Assembly: GCA_028280065.1 (NCBI GenBank)
Contig: JANQMN010000142.1
Coordinates: forward strand, 1-64,000
Direction: 5' to 3'
DNA length: 64,000 nt
Source of the DNA: Hahella sp.
Lineage (GTDB): Bacteria; Pseudomonadota; Gammaproteobacteria; Pseudomonadales; Oleiphilaceae
Below the pieces are notes generated by a model. It had not been told where the DNA came from. It did no database searches and saw only the letters and a list, made by a program, of their open reading frames with translations. Numbering within the stretch: the stretch's first letter is position 1; each line of letters starts with the position of its first letter. Positions 1 through 9,839 of this stretch are shown in pieces. The position numbers were made by a program, and so were the translations under genes.

Positions 1-1018
1 GTGCGGCGCCAACTTGCACGGCAGCCCCCGGCATTCCCCATACAACACTGCTGGCCTCGTCTTGGGCGATGGTGTGAGCGCCGGTTTCCTTTAGCCTCAG
101 CATGGCGTCTGCGCCATCCCGCCCCATTCCTGTCAGCATGATACCCAGTGTATTACTACCGGCAGCCTTTGCGACGGAGTCAAAAAGCACTTCAACACTG
201 GGCCGGTGGCGGTTGACCGGCGGGTCCTGGTTCAACCTGCATAAATACTTGGCTCCGCTGCGGACAACTTCCAGGTGACAATCCCCAGGCGCGATATAGA
301 CTACTCCGGAGGTTATCGGTGCGTCATTTCGAGCTTCTTCGATACGCTGAGGGAACAGTTTATCCATCCTCTCGGCAAAGGATTTGGAGAAGGTTTTGGG
401 AATATGTTGCGCGATGACGATACCCGGCGAACTGGTCGGCAAGCCGGTCAGCACTTCCCGAATCGCATCCAGCCCGCCGGTGGACGAACCGATGGCGATG
501 ATCTTATCCGTCGTCGCATAGCTGGGCTGCTCACTGACGGTTTGTTGCCTCCGAGACTGCTGCGCCTTTAAGCGCTGCTGTTTGAGCAGCAACTTCTGTT
601 GAGGCACCTGCGCAGCACCGCGCACTCTCTCGACAATGGCTTCTGCCACTGCTTGAATCCCGTCACGAATATCCAGTTTAGGCTTGGCAATGAAATCCAC
701 GGCGCCGAGTTCCAACGCATCCAACGTCACCTGAGCGCCGTTTCTGGTGAGGCTGGAAATCATGACCACCGGCATCGGCCGCAAGCGCATGAGATTGCGG
801 AGAAAGGTCAAGCCGTCCATTTTGGGCATTTCCACATCCAGAGTAATGACATCCGGATTCAACTGCTTGATTTTTTCTCGGGCATCATAAGGATCAATGG
901 CCGTGCCGACCACTTCAAGATCTGGCGCTTCATTGACGATATCCATCAGTAAATTTCGGATGAGCGCCGAGTCGTCAACAATCAATACTTTGTATGGGTG
1001 GTTTTCGGAACTGATCAC
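1..1018 (-). CDS. cheB: CheB, chemotaxis response regulator protein-glutamate methylesterase (3' end outside window)
   Basis: Removes methyl groups from chemoreceptor glutamates (and deamidates glutamines) in the cytoplasm, counteracting CheR. My translation of the minus strand gives an N-terminal receiver domain (KVLIVDDSALIR, phosphoacceptor Asp in TLDVEMPKMDG), a linker, and the methylesterase domain with the nucleophile motif GSSTGG, the QHIP motif and TGMGRDGADAM. About 339 codons are visible and only the extreme C-terminus is missing. The start is GTG at 1018, because an in-frame stop lies at 1043-1045 and no ATG is in frame. It is the last visible gene of the chemotaxis cluster, 43 bp after cheD. 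Family assignment is firm. Confidence 0.95.
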   Translation of the reverse strand, partial: MISSENHPYKVLIVDDSALIRNLLMDIVNEAPDLEVVGTAIDPYDAREKIKQLNPDVITLDVEMPKMDGLTFLRNLMRLRPMPVVMISSLTRNGAQVTLDALELGAVDFIAKPKLDIRDGIQAVAEAIVERVRGAAQVPQQKLLLKQQRLKAQQSRRQQTVSEQPSYATTDKIIAIGSSTGGLDAIREVLTGLPTSSPGIVIAQHIPKTFSKSFAERMDKLFPQRIEEARNDAPITSGVVYIAPGDCHLEVVRSGAKYLCRLNQDPPVNRHRPSVEVLFDSVAKAAGSNTLGIMLTGMGRDGADAMLRLKETGAHTIAQDEASSVVWGMPGAAVQVGAA

Positions 1019-1061
1019 GTCTTCACCATTTTGGATGCTGAGTTAAAGCCTGCAACAGAGC

Positions 1062-1688
1062 CTAGAACAGGTCAACATCACCGCTTTCCACCGGCTGTTT
1101 CTTAAGCTGATCCATGTAATTTTCTTCGCGCCGAATCACGGTATCGTTGTGCAGCGATTCAATGCGCTTCAGTAATACTTTACCGGTCTTCGGATTGAAA
1201 AGTATCTTCCGTGGATGTTCGCCGCCGACATCTTCAGCGGTGATACGAAAGCCCTCGACAGAGAGGTAATTCTTTACGAAATCTATGTTCTTCTTACCGA
1301 TACTCGTCATGCCGCGAACCACATTACCGCCGCCGAAAATCTTAAACTCGAGACGCTCGCGGCTATCGCATAACTTCATCACATCGTTGATCAAATGCTC
1401 CATCGCATAGTTACCGTAGCGGTAGGCATCACTAATAACATCCAGGGTGGATTTGGCGTTTTGCGGCAGCATGAAGTGATTCATGCCGCCAATACCGGTT
1501 TGCGGATCACGGATACAGGCGGAAATACAGGAACCCAATACTGTCGCAATGTATTCTCCTTCTACCGTCACGTAATACTCGCCAGGCATGATTTTGGCGA
1601 CGAAGCTGCTGCGGCGCGGATCCCAGTAGCGGTTGACGTCTTTGAACCATGGCAGACATGGCGGGGGTAAGTGCGCTTTTGAAGTCAT
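1062..1688 (-). CDS. cheD: CheD, chemoreceptor glutamine deamidase
   Basis: Cytoplasmic enzyme that deamidates receptor glutamines, tuning MCP sensitivity. The catalytic Cys lies in ATVLGSCISAC (near residue 54), followed by the conserved GGMNHFMLPQ and the FGGGNVV motif, all typical of CheD. At 208 residues it is of normal length. The start codon overlaps the end of cheR by 4 bp, which indicates translational coupling. The protein ends in SGDVDLF, resembling the C-terminal tails of both MCPs in this cluster (see findings). Confidence 0.95.
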   Translation of the reverse strand: MTSKAHLPPPCLPWFKDVNRYWDPRRSSFVAKIMPGEYYVTVEGEYIATVLGSCISACIRDPQTGIGGMNHFMLPQNAKSTLDVISDAYRYGNYAMEHLINDVMKLCDSRERLEFKIFGGGNVVRGMTSIGKKNIDFVKNYLSVEGFRITAEDVGGEHPRKILFNPKTGKVLLKRIESLHNDTVIRREENYMDQLKKQPVESGDVDLF

Positions 1689-2551
1689 CCAGCCACCCCG
1701 GATTTCAAATAGATGGTTTGCCCTTTGGACAGTAAGTGGTCCATTAGCCCGTGCAGGGATTCGGAGTGTCCCATGATCAGATGTCCACCTGCTTTCAAAT
1801 GTTGGTCAAATCGATTTAGCAATTGTATTTTGGTCTCCCGGTTAAAATAGATCACGACGTTTCGGCAAAAGATCACATCGAAGGCAGGCGTTAAAGCAAA
1901 AGGCTTAATGAGATTGAGCTGTCTGAACTCGATGTGCTGACGGAGCTTGGTACTCACCTTAGCGAATCCCGCATTTGTGCCTTTGCCTTTTAGAAACCAT
2001 CGCTTTTTCATAGGCAGCGGGATGTTTTCCATCCGATCAAGGTTATAAATACCTCGCACCGCGTGTTTTAGTACATTGGTATCGATGTCAGTGGCGATGA
2101 TCCGCCAATCCATGTTTTTAGGTTCACAGCTTTCCGCGAGCGTCAACGCGATGGAGTAGGTTTCCTCGCCGGTAGAACATCCGGCAGACCATACCCGGAT
2201 ATCCTTCTGTCCCCGTTGCGCAAGGGCTGGCACGATCTGTGACTTGAGATACTCGAAATGATGATTTTCACGAAAAAAGGAGGTTAGATTAGTCGTCAGC
2301 GCATTAATAAAATGGGTAAATTCCATTTCATTGTTCTTTTGCAGGTAGTCTAAATAACTATCGAAACTTTGCAGTCTCAGTGTCCGCAATCGCTTGGTCA
2401 GGCGGGCATAAAACATCTCAAACTTGGAGTCGGGAACAACAATACCGGAATATTCCTGACTAATTTTCCTGAACGCATCGAAATGTTCCTGGGTGAACTG
2501 AAACTCCCGTTCCCGCTTGGTATTGTTCATCGCACTGGACTCAATAGCCAA
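1685..2551 (-). CDS. cheR: CheR, chemotaxis protein methyltransferase
   Basis: SAM-dependent methyltransferase that methylates MCP glutamates. It has an N-terminal CheR alpha-domain (about residues 15-85) and a Rossmann methyltransferase domain with VWSAGCSTGEETYS, IIATDID and FDVIFCRNVVIYF, all hallmarks of CheR. Start choice: a TTG at 2551 sits directly after the stop of the STAS gene with GAGG five bases upstream. The first ATG (2530) has a poorer Shine-Dalgarno sequence, so either start (288 or 281 residues) is possible. It overlaps cheD by 4 bp. Confidence 0.93.
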   Translation of the reverse strand: MAIESSAMNNTKREREFQFTQEHFDAFRKISQEYSGIVVPDSKFEMFYARLTKRLRTLRLQSFDSYLDYLQKNNEMEFTHFINALTTNLTSFFRENHHFEYLKSQIVPALAQRGQKDIRVWSAGCSTGEETYSIALTLAESCEPKNMDWRIIATDIDTNVLKHAVRGIYNLDRMENIPLPMKKRWFLKGKGTNAGFAKVSTKLRQHIEFRQLNLIKPFALTPAFDVIFCRNVVIYFNRETKIQLLNRFDQHLKAGGHLIMGHSESLHGLMDHLLSKGQTIYLKSGVAG

Positions 2552-2827
2552 TCAAACCTCGATCATTATTTCCTGGTCCAATCCCAGGATTGCAAAACCC
2601 TGCTTAAAGGGTTCCGACATTGCCGTGAACTCAATGTTGCCGCCGTGGCTTTGCAGTCTGTTTTGTAGCGCCAGCAACAGTTGCACGCCTGCGGTGTCAA
2701 TGACCTTTACCTGGCCGGCATCGATTTGCGCGCGCTGTGCATAACCTTGATCGCTGAGAATTTTAAACCACTCTTCGGCCACGGTAATGGTAAAACCATC
2801 AGGTAACACCAAAACAGGGTCGCTCAT
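2552..2827 (-). CDS. STAS-domain protein of the chemotaxis cluster (MlaB/anti-anti-sigma-like)
   Basis: A 91-residue single STAS domain protein. The core VKVIDTAGVQLLLALQNRL matches the family's D-S/T-x-G helix start, but the residue that is Ser in most anti-anti-sigma factors is Thr here. Small STAS proteins with this context are common in Pseudomonas-type chemotaxis clusters, and their exact role is not settled. It lies between cheW (46 bp upstream) and cheR (directly downstream). It may be a phospho-switch partner of the HATPase domain encoded at 9840-11516. That link is inference. Confidence 0.85.
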   Translation of the reverse strand: MSDPVLVLPDGFTITVAEEWFKILSDQGYAQRAQIDAGQVKVIDTAGVQLLLALQNRLQSHGGNIEFTAMSEPFKQGFAILGLDQEIMIEV

Positions 2828-2873
2828 AGACAGTTAACCTGTACGTTATATAATCGATTCATGCCGAAATCTC

Positions 2874-3392
2874 CTAGTGCTCCGCCAGATGGGCAACACG
2901 GGTGAAGGTCTCTGGATCCAGCAACTTATCTACATCCATCAACAGCACCATGCGCTCCTCCCGCCTGACGACACCCAATAAATACCGGGTATCCAGCTTC
3001 GAGCCTAACTCCGGTTTTGGTTTGATGTCCTGGGACGAGATGTCCATAACATCGGCCACACGGTCCACTACCATGCCCATAATCAGTTCACTGTTCGTTT
3101 CCGACTGTTCTTCACGTTCGATGGAAACCAGTATGATAACGGTTTCCCGGTCGTAGTTACTTTCATCGAGCGTGAATCGGATGCGTAAATCGATGATGGG
3201 GACAATACCGCCCCGAAAGTCGATGACCCCTTTAATAAAGTCCGGTAAATTGGGGATTTTCCGAGGCGTGCTCCAACCGCGAATTTCTCGAACCCGTAGA
3301 ATATCCAGGCCATAGAAATCGTCCCCTAAGCGAAAAGTCAAAAATTGCCGGCTGCTTTCCTTTGACTGTTCCTTGCCTCTGGACTCACGCAT
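2874..3392 (-). CDS. cheW: CheW-type coupling protein (first of two)
   Basis: Scaffold linking MCPs to CheA at chemoreceptor arrays. The CheW fold runs from about residue 15 (FLTFRLGDDFYGLDILRVREI) through VIDFRGGIVPIIDLRIRF to VVRREERMVLLMDVDKLL. The polar N-terminus (residues 1-14) is an extension. Its ATG follows the TAA stop of the large MCP with no gap, so receptor and coupler are probably translated together and may form a dedicated pair. At 172 residues it is normal for the family. Confidence 0.94.
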   Translation of the reverse strand: MRESRGKEQSKESSRQFLTFRLGDDFYGLDILRVREIRGWSTPRKIPNLPDFIKGVIDFRGGIVPIIDLRIRFTLDESNYDRETVIILVSIEREEQSETNSELIMGMVVDRVADVMDISSQDIKPKPELGSKLDTRYLLGVVRREERMVLLMDVDKLLDPETFTRVAHLAEH

Positions 3393-6300
3393 TTAGAACA
3401 CCTCCCAATCGTCGTCTCCTGCGTCACTAGGGGTAACGGGCTTGCCCGATGTCGCAGCGCCGGTATCCTTTGCGGCTACGGATTGCGATGGGTAAGAAGG
3501 TTCTTGTTTAGGCGCTGAGACCTTTGTTTCCGCAGCCTTTGCCTGAATAACTGACGGCCCGGTTTGCAAGCCATCGGATTGGAAGAAAGACATCACTTGC
3601 ACCATCTGATTCACGCTATCCAAGGAGCTTTCCGCGGCCGATGCGGTTTCCTCGGCCAAGGCGGCATTTTGCTGCGTTATGTCATCCAGTTCCGCAACCG
3701 CCTTGTTAATTTCTTCCAACCCGGCACTTTGCTCTTCGGACGCTGCGGCAATGTCAGAGATCAGATCGGAGACCTTTTTGACGTTATTGATAATGTCCTC
3801 CAGCGTCCGGCCCGATTCATTCACCAAGGAAGATCCGTTTCGCACCTTACTGACGCTGTCTTCGATAAGCTCTTTGATTTCCTTCGCCGAATTAGCGCTG
3901 CGTTGCGCCAGGTTACGCACTTCGGTGGCAACCACGGCAAAACCCCGACCCTGGTCGCCGGCCCGAGCCGCCTCGACGGAGGCATTCAGCGCAAGTAGAT
4001 TGGTCTGGAAGGCGATATCGTCAATCACACTGATGATTTCGGCAATCTTCTGGCTGGAGCTGTTGATTTCGTCCATGGAAGCCACGGTTCGGCTGATGAC
4101 TTCACCGCCGGTTTGCGCCGAATCACGCGCCATCGCAGCTAACTGATCCGCCTGACGCGAGTTGTCCGCGGTATTGCGCACGTTACTGCTGACTTCTTCA
4201 ATACTGGAAGCCGTTTCTTCCAAGCTGGAACTTTGCTTCTCGGTACGCTCCGAAAGCTGATTATTGCCGGTGGAGATTTCAGAATTCGACGAACGCACGT
4301 TATCCGTGGATGTCAGCAGTTGAGCGGCAATGCTACTCAACTGTTCCATGGAAGAGTTGGTTGCAGTCGCCAACGCCTTGAACTGTCCCAGATAGGATTC
4401 CTGCATCCGGGCTGAGGTGTTTCCTTCCGACAATCGCTTCATCACCGCGCTAATATCTTCCATAACGTTATCAACGGCACTGACAAAGTCGTTGAGCCCT
4501 TCTGCCAGGGTTTTAAAGAAACCGGATTTCCCTTCAAGGCTTATTCGATGGGTTAGATCTCCTTGCTGGGCGGAGAATACCAGCCGGCTAACATCTTCCT
4601 CAGCGTTACGCTGCTCGGTAACATCCCGCCATTCGACAACGAAGCCAAGAATCTCATCCTGTTCGCCGCGAATAGTTCCCGCTGTAAGTTCAAAGTTTGC
4701 GCCACCGAGTATTAACTTGGCGTCGTAGGGCTCTCTTAATTCCTGTAACAACTTGCGTTGGTGGGATGGACTTTTGTGGAACTGATCTATGTTCTTGCCG
4801 ATGAGTTCATCGGCCCGGAATTCCGGCAGGCGTTTGCGAATTTCCGGCTCTGCATTTTTCAACACTTTCACATTGGCAGGGTTCATATAAACAATATTAA
4901 AGTTTTCATCCGCCACCATGAGGGAAGTCGAGGTCGTCTCTATTGCCTGCTGTAACCGGGTGGCCACAATCAATTGATTACGCGCCTTTTCCTCAGCGAT
5001 ACGCTGCTCGGTAACATCCCGCCATTCGACAACGAAGCCAAGAATCTCATCCTGTTCACCGCGAATAGTTCCCGCTGTAAGTTCAAAGTTTGCGCCACCG
5101 AGCTTCAACTTGGCGTCGTAGGGCTCTCTTAACTCCTGTAACAACTTGCGTTGGTGGGATGGGGTCTGGTGGAACTGGTCTATGTTCTTGCCGATGAGTT
5201 CGTCGGCCCGGAATTCCGGCAGGCGTTTGCGAATTTCTGACTCGGCATTCTTTAAAACCGTCACATTGGCCGGATTCATGTAAACGATATTGAAGTTTTC
5301 ATCCGCCACCATGAGTGAGGTCGAGGTCGTCTCAATCGCCTGCTGTAACCGTGTGGTCACCACCATCTGCTCGCGCATCTTTTTGTCACGCTCATGCAAT
5401 TGGTCACGCAGTTTGGCAAGAGATTGTCCGACGCCGCTTGTACTTCCCAGATCAGCATCGAAGTTACCCTGTGCGATATTCTCCGCCACCGCTTTCAATT
5501 CAACCGGTTCGGCGCCTAACTCTCGGGTGAGGAAGCGTATCATGCTAAACCCTAAGAGTACGATCACCAACAGCACAACCCCCATGGATACCAACGTAAG
5601 CACGAGTGTACGTTGGATAGAGGATTCATGCTCCCGGGAAAGCTTCTGCAGGTCGACAATAGTTATCTCCCAAAGATCCAGTATAGCGCCAATTGCCTCG
5701 GTAGATTGGCGGAAAAACTCGGGGCCGACATTACTTGCCAATAGACCTCGGCTCTGAACTGAACCAATATTCTTTCGGGCAAGCTCCAGCATCTGCGTAA
5801 TGGCCCGGTCGGCTTTTTTCAAAGGCGCTTCCAGATCTTTTAAAAGCCCAGGATGGGATTGTTCCGCCTTGTAAATAAAGTGCTCTAAGGACTGGTTGGC
5901 GCGGCTAATACTGGCAATACCTGCCAGACCGATATCGAGTTTTCTGCGGTCAACACCTTCACCTCGGGCAAAAGCATCAAAGGCAGGCGCTAAGCTGCCG
6001 CGCATTATACCGCTCTCTTCAACCATCACCGGCAATGATATGGAAGCGACCTGTGTTAGATAACGAATGCTTGGATCTTCGCTCAGTAATAGTTGGGCAT
6101 TTTCCGACACGGTGAGCGCAAGGGAAACAATATCGCTGATAATACCGGTATGCCGCTCAAAACTTTCTTGCGCAGACATATTCGTGTAGGTAGCTTCCAA
6201 ACGCGACCAATCCTTAATAATACTATCAGCAGAACTTTCAATATCGATGTCAATATCTGAGGATTTTATAAGTTCATCAAGCTTTCTGGCATTGTCAGAA

Positions 6301-6563
6301 ATTCGTTCACCCAGATCTCGAAGCTCACTTAAAAGTTCGCTTCTTCCCCCTTTCAACAAGGCAACAGTACCTCGATGCACCGCTATATCACGTTGCAGCG
6401 GAATTAAGGCCTGTAAAACGGTCCCGCCATAAACTACATACTTGGCTGCCGCCGCCTTCGACAGTTGTTCATTCACCTGAATTCCCATAGATATTGCCAG
6501 TGGCACTCCGATGACGAGTGCAAACACCAGCAACTGTTGCCACACCTTTAACTTCTTTAGCAT
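3393..6563 (-). CDS. Methyl-accepting chemotaxis protein with tandem duplicated PAS domains
   Basis: Chemoreceptor of 1056 residues. Order: TM1 (about 10-28); a helical periplasmic sensor whose [18 protein letters not shown] resembles nitrate/nitrite-sensing (NIT) helices; TM2 (about 318-343); HAMP; two PAS domains (about 405-650) that are nearly identical; a second HAMP-like helical segment; and the MCP signalling hairpin with [19 protein letters not shown] and [12 protein letters not shown]. The protein ends in DWEVF, which fits the xWxxF CheR/CheB-tethering pentapeptide class. A PAS copy close to identical to its neighbour indicates recent internal duplication. The ligand cannot be told from sequence. 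Confidence 0.95.
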   Translation of the reverse strand: MLKKLKVWQQLLVFALVIGVPLAISMGIQVNEQLSKAAAAKYVVYGGTVLQALIPLQRDIAVHRGTVALLKGGRSELLSELRDLGERISDNARKLDELIKSSDIDIDIESSADSIIKDWSRLEATYTNMSAQESFERHTGIISDIVSLALTVSENAQLLLSEDPSIRYLTQVASISLPVMVEESGIMRGSLAPAFDAFARGEGVDRRKLDIGLAGIASISRANQSLEHFIYKAEQSHPGLLKDLEAPLKKADRAITQMLELARKNIGSVQSRGLLASNVGPEFFRQSTEAIGAILDLWEITIVDLQKLSREHESSIQRTLVLTLVSMGVVLLVIVLLGFSMIRFLTRELGAEPVELKAVAENIAQGNFDADLGSTSGVGQSLAKLRDQLHERDKKMREQMVVTTRLQQAIETTSTSLMVADENFNIVYMNPANVTVLKNAESEIRKRLPEFRADELIGKNIDQFHQTPSHQRKLLQELREPYDAKLKLGGANFELTAGTIRGEQDEILGFVVEWRDVTEQRIAEEKARNQLIVATRLQQAIETTSTSLMVADENFNIVYMNPANVKVLKNAEPEIRKRLPEFRADELIGKNIDQFHKSPSHQRKLLQELREPYDAKLILGGANFELTAGTIRGEQDEILGFVVEWRDVTEQRNAEEDVSRLVFSAQQGDLTHRISLEGKSGFFKTLAEGLNDFVSAVDNVMEDISAVMKRLSEGNTSARMQESYLGQFKALATATNSSMEQLSSIAAQLLTSTDNVRSSNSEISTGNNQLSERTEKQSSSLEETASSIEEVSSNVRNTADNSRQADQLAAMARDSAQTGGEVISRTVASMDEINSSSQKIAEIISVIDDIAFQTNLLALNASVEAARAGDQGRGFAVVATEVRNLAQRSANSAKEIKELIEDSVSKVRNGSSLVNESGRTLEDIINNVKKVSDLISDIAAASEEQSAGLEEINKAVAELDDITQQNAALAEETASAAESSLDSVNQMVQVMSFFQSDGLQTGPSVIQAKAAETKVSAPKQEPSYPSQSVAAKDTGAATSGKPVTPSDAGDDDWEVF
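4598..5373 (-). repeat. 393-bp tandem duplication encoding two PAS domains
   Basis: Two direct copies with a 393-bp (131-codon) period, roughly 4598-4980 and 4991-5373, differ by scattered substitutions only and stay in frame inside the MCP gene. Comparable landmarks (for example CCTCAGCG at 4598 and 4991, and ATGAG at 4918 and 5311) are exactly 393 bases apart. A few amino-acid changes separate the copies, such as HQTPSHQ versus HKSPSHQ. Confidence 0.9.
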
Positions 6564-6636
6564 ACCCTACTCCAATTCAACGGCTCTGCGGCCGTCAAGT
6601 TATGTTTATTCTAAATTTTACATTCCCAAAACAAGC

Positions 6637-7122
6637 TTAACCGGCGTCCAGCGCCTTCAGTAAATCCAACATAACAATCATCCGCCCCTCATGTTCGACA
6701 ACGCCCTGGGCAAAATGTACCTGCCGCCCCCTATTGAGTTGCGGTGAGGGTTGAACTTGACTTGGCAACAATCGGGCAACATCGGTCAGGGCATCGACGA
6801 CCGCCCCTTGAACGCGTTCACGGCCTGCATTTTCCAACCCGAACATGATGACAACGGTATGCTTTGTGTAAGTCAGATCGGCGAGACCAATTCGCTTGCG
6901 CAAATCAATGATCGGCACGATCGCACCCCTGACGTTTATCAGTCCACATTCCCAGGGTTTCGCATGTGGAACCCGGGTTACCGGCTCCCATGCCCGGATC
7001 TCCTTAACCCGCATGATGGAAACGGCATACTCTTCCTGCCCTAGCCGAAAAGTCAGGAACTCCTCCGACTCCTCTACGGCCTCTTGGTCGATCTCTTCCT
7101 GCTTTTCATCCTGCGTCTGCAT
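6637..7122 (-). CDS. cheW: CheW-type coupling protein (second of two)
   Basis: CheW domain from about residue 20 (FLTFRLGQEEYAVSIMRVKEI) through GLINVRGAIVPIIDLRKRI to VVEHEGRMIVMLDLLKAL, after an acidic N-terminal tail. It starts inside the 3' end of cheA (17-bp overlap), so it is probably coupled to CheA production. It couples receptors to CheA. The divergence from the other CheW in the cluster suggests the two are not simple copies. Confidence 0.94.
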   Translation of the reverse strand: MQTQDEKQEEIDQEAVEESEEFLTFRLGQEEYAVSIMRVKEIRAWEPVTRVPHAKPWECGLINVRGAIVPIIDLRKRIGLADLTYTKHTVVIMFGLENAGRERVQGAVVDALTDVARLLPSQVQPSPQLNRGRQVHFAQGVVEHEGRMIVMLDLLKALDAG

Positions 7123-9268
7123 AATTCATGTCCGCTTGATTCTGCAGCTGTGCTAAGCCGCCAACATCTAAAATCAACGCCACCCGGCCATCACCCAATA
7201 TAGTCGCGCCGGATACTCCCGGAACCGGACGATAATTATCATCCAGGGTTTTTATCACGATCTGTTGTTGCGACAGCAAATCATCTACGAAGAGCCCGAA
7301 GCGGCGATTTTCGTGTTCGACCACCACCACAATGCCTTCGGTCAACGGCTTTTGATAATCGGCCCCCGGCGCTTGCAATGCCTCGGCCAACCTCAACACC
7401 GGCAAGTACTGGCCACGAAGCTTGATAGTTTCCTGGAGGCCGACGACTTTGTTCACCATGTCTTGATAAGGTTGGAGCGATTCGATAATGGAAACCAAAG
7501 GTACGACATAGACTTCATCTTCAATGGCAACAAGCTGCCCGTCCATAATGGCCAAGGTTAGGGGCAACCGAATCGTGAAGCGAGTTCCCTGGCCAAGTTC
7601 CGATTCCAGCACGATGCTGCCACCAAGGGCTTGTACATTGCGCTTCACCACATCCATGCCGACACCGCGGCCACTGAGATCGCTGGCTTCTTCTTTGGTG
7701 GAAAAACCGGGTAAGAATACCAAGTCCAAAGCCTGGGCATCCGTGAGAATCGCATCTTCGGTAATCAAGCCTTTACGTTTTGCTTTGGCGGTCAATGCGT
7801 CTGGATCCATACCCTTGCCATCGTCTTCCACCTCGATAATGATATTGCCGACCTGATGGTAGGCACGAAGATAAACCGTGCCGTTCTCCGACTTGCCGGC
7901 AGCTCGGCGCTCATCCAGGGTTTCAATTCCGTGATCAACGCTGTTACGGACCAAATGCACGAGTGGATCGGTGATTTTTTCTATGACGGTTTTGTCCACT
8001 TCGGTATTCTCGCCGCTCATGACCAACTCGATATCTTTGGACAATTGGCGGCTTAAATCTCGCACCATTCGGGGAAAACGGTTGAAGCAAAACGATATCG
8101 GCAACATCCGAATCTGCATAACCCCTTCTTGCAGCGCCCGGGTCTGGCGATGCAATTGCAACAAGCCCTGCTGCAGTCGTTCGTTTCCTTGCAGATCCTC
8201 ATCCTCGCTCAACATATTGAGCATGGATTGGGTGATAACCAGTTCGCCGACCATATTGATCAGCGAATCCACTTTTAATAAATCGACCCGAATTGACTGA
8301 CTTTCTGCCGGGGCCGACGAAGCTTTCGGTTTCGCCTTGGTAACTTTTTCTGCCGGGCTGGGAGATGCCTCCGCCGGGCTGGAGTTTTCCGCCTCAGTAC
8401 GACCAGCCGGTACCGGAGTGGCGACGTTCTGCTGTCCACGCATAACCGACTCAGCAGCGGCATCGTTCGATGCGGCAGCTTCCGGCGCCGAAACTTCCGG
8501 CAAGACCGGCACGATGGCTAAGTCGCATTCATCTTCCACCCAACTGAATATTTCTTCGATGGAAGTCCTGGGGGCGTACTTGTTTAGCCGGATAGTCCAA
8601 CTGATGTAGGAATTCAAAGGTTCGAAATGTTCCCACTCTGGGATCAACGACGCATCGCTCTCCACCTCACAAGGCCCGAGTTCGGCCAGCTCCCGAATCA
8701 GCCGGAGAGGATCATTACCACGCTGCATCATTTCCTTGTGTGGGGTAAAAACTATACGCCACCCCACAGGCGTTTCTCCATTCGCTGCAGCTTCATCTTC
8801 GGACACCTCTGGCGTTACCCCGGACGGGTCAGTTTCTGCAGCAGTTACCGATACTGTCGGTGTGGGCTTTGGACCGTCATTGGAATCCAACAGCGCATCC
8901 AACGGCCCTATAAAAGCGGCGAATTCTTCCTGATCAAGCTGTTCGTTGCTCTTTGCAGAAGCCAACATTGCCCGTAAGCCGTCAACGGACCCGAGGAGGA
9001 CGTCGACAATATCCTGATTGAGTCCGCGTTTCCCCTCCCGTATTTGGTCGAGCAAGTTCTCCATTACATGAGTGAACTCCGCGACCTGAGTGAATCCAAA
9101 CGTTGCGCTACCGCCTTTTATGGAATGGGCAGCCCGAAAAATCGTATTGATTTCTTCGGGATCGACATTGTCGACGTCAATATCAAGGAAACCGGTCTCA
9201 ATGGTATTGACCGCTTCGTAGCTTTCTTCGAAAAACACGCCATGAAAACGGCTTAAATCAACACTCAT
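7106..9268 (-). CDS. cheA: CheA, chemotaxis histidine kinase
   Basis: Central kinase of the pathway: it autophosphorylates and passes phosphate to CheY and CheB. An N-terminal Hpt domain carries the phospho-accepting His48 (FRAAHSIKGGSATFGF). A long Ala/Pro-rich linker (about 135-325) follows, then the dimerisation helices, the HATPase domain (N-box DPLVHLVRNSVDHGIE, G1 EVEDDGKGMD, GRGVGMDVVK) and the C-terminal CheW-like regulatory domain. At 720 residues it is of usual length. cheY lies 71 bp upstream and cheW overlaps its 3' end. Confidence 0.97.
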   Translation of the reverse strand: MSVDLSRFHGVFFEESYEAVNTIETGFLDIDVDNVDPEEINTIFRAAHSIKGGSATFGFTQVAEFTHVMENLLDQIREGKRGLNQDIVDVLLGSVDGLRAMLASAKSNEQLDQEEFAAFIGPLDALLDSNDGPKPTPTVSVTAAETDPSGVTPEVSEDEAAANGETPVGWRIVFTPHKEMMQRGNDPLRLIRELAELGPCEVESDASLIPEWEHFEPLNSYISWTIRLNKYAPRTSIEEIFSWVEDECDLAIVPVLPEVSAPEAAASNDAAAESVMRGQQNVATPVPAGRTEAENSSPAEASPSPAEKVTKAKPKASSAPAESQSIRVDLLKVDSLINMVGELVITQSMLNMLSEDEDLQGNERLQQGLLQLHRQTRALQEGVMQIRMLPISFCFNRFPRMVRDLSRQLSKDIELVMSGENTEVDKTVIEKITDPLVHLVRNSVDHGIETLDERRAAGKSENGTVYLRAYHQVGNIIIEVEDDGKGMDPDALTAKAKRKGLITEDAILTDAQALDLVFLPGFSTKEEASDLSGRGVGMDVVKRNVQALGGSIVLESELGQGTRFTIRLPLTLAIMDGQLVAIEDEVYVVPLVSIIESLQPYQDMVNKVVGLQETIKLRGQYLPVLRLAEALQAPGADYQKPLTEGIVVVVEHENRRFGLFVDDLLSQQQIVIKTLDDNYRPVPGVSGATILGDGRVALILDVGGLAQLQNQADMNYADAG

Positions 9269-9339
9269 ATACTGCCCTTACAAGGTCCGAAAATGCGACC
9301 GTTAGGTCGATATTATTGGGATGAGAAAAAGGGGCAGAC

Positions 9340-9702
9340 TTATCCAAGTACTTTTTTGATGGTGGCCACCAATTGATCGGGATTGAACGGCTTTACTATC
9401 CAACCGGTTGCGCCCGCTGCCTTGCCTTCCGCTTTTTTATCTGCCCCGGATTCGGTGGTAAGCATCAGCATGGGAGTAAATTTGTAGGCAGACTCTGCCC
9501 GAAGGTTGCGTATAAAAGTAATCCCATCCATAACAGGCATGTTGACATCGGTAATAATCAGGTCATAGCGATCACCTTTGGCTTTGGTTAGAGCCTCTTG
9601 ACCGTTTGAGGCTTCATCAACCTGATGTCCTGCTCCCTTCAGTGTAAAACTTACCATTTGCCGCATCGATGCTGAATCATCAACTGCGAGTATCTTAGCC
9701 AT
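9340..9702 (-). CDS. cheY: CheY-type chemotaxis response regulator
   Basis: A single 120-residue receiver domain: acidic pocket AVDDSASMR (D8, D9), phosphoacceptor D52 in IITDVNMPVMDG, conserved Thr in MLTTES and Lys in IVKPFNPDQL. The ATG at 9702 has GAGG upstream. A longer open frame to 9843 exists but lacks a Shine-Dalgarno sequence and would add a non-homologous extension. It most likely carries CheA's signal to the flagellar motor or another effector. Confidence 0.93.
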   Translation of the reverse strand: MAKILAVDDSASMRQMVSFTLKGAGHQVDEASNGQEALTKAKGDRYDLIITDVNMPVMDGITFIRNLRAESAYKFTPMLMLTTESGADKKAEGKAAGATGWIVKPFNPDQLVATIKKVLG

Positions 9703-9839
9703 AGATGTCCTCGATATTTGGAAATTAGGTTGCTGAGATTTACATAAATAATAGCAGCATGTCGGGGTTTCGCATGAAAATTTGGCTCGGGTAAAAAGTT
9801 TTACTAAACCAGCTATACGACAGTAAGCTGAAAAATAGA

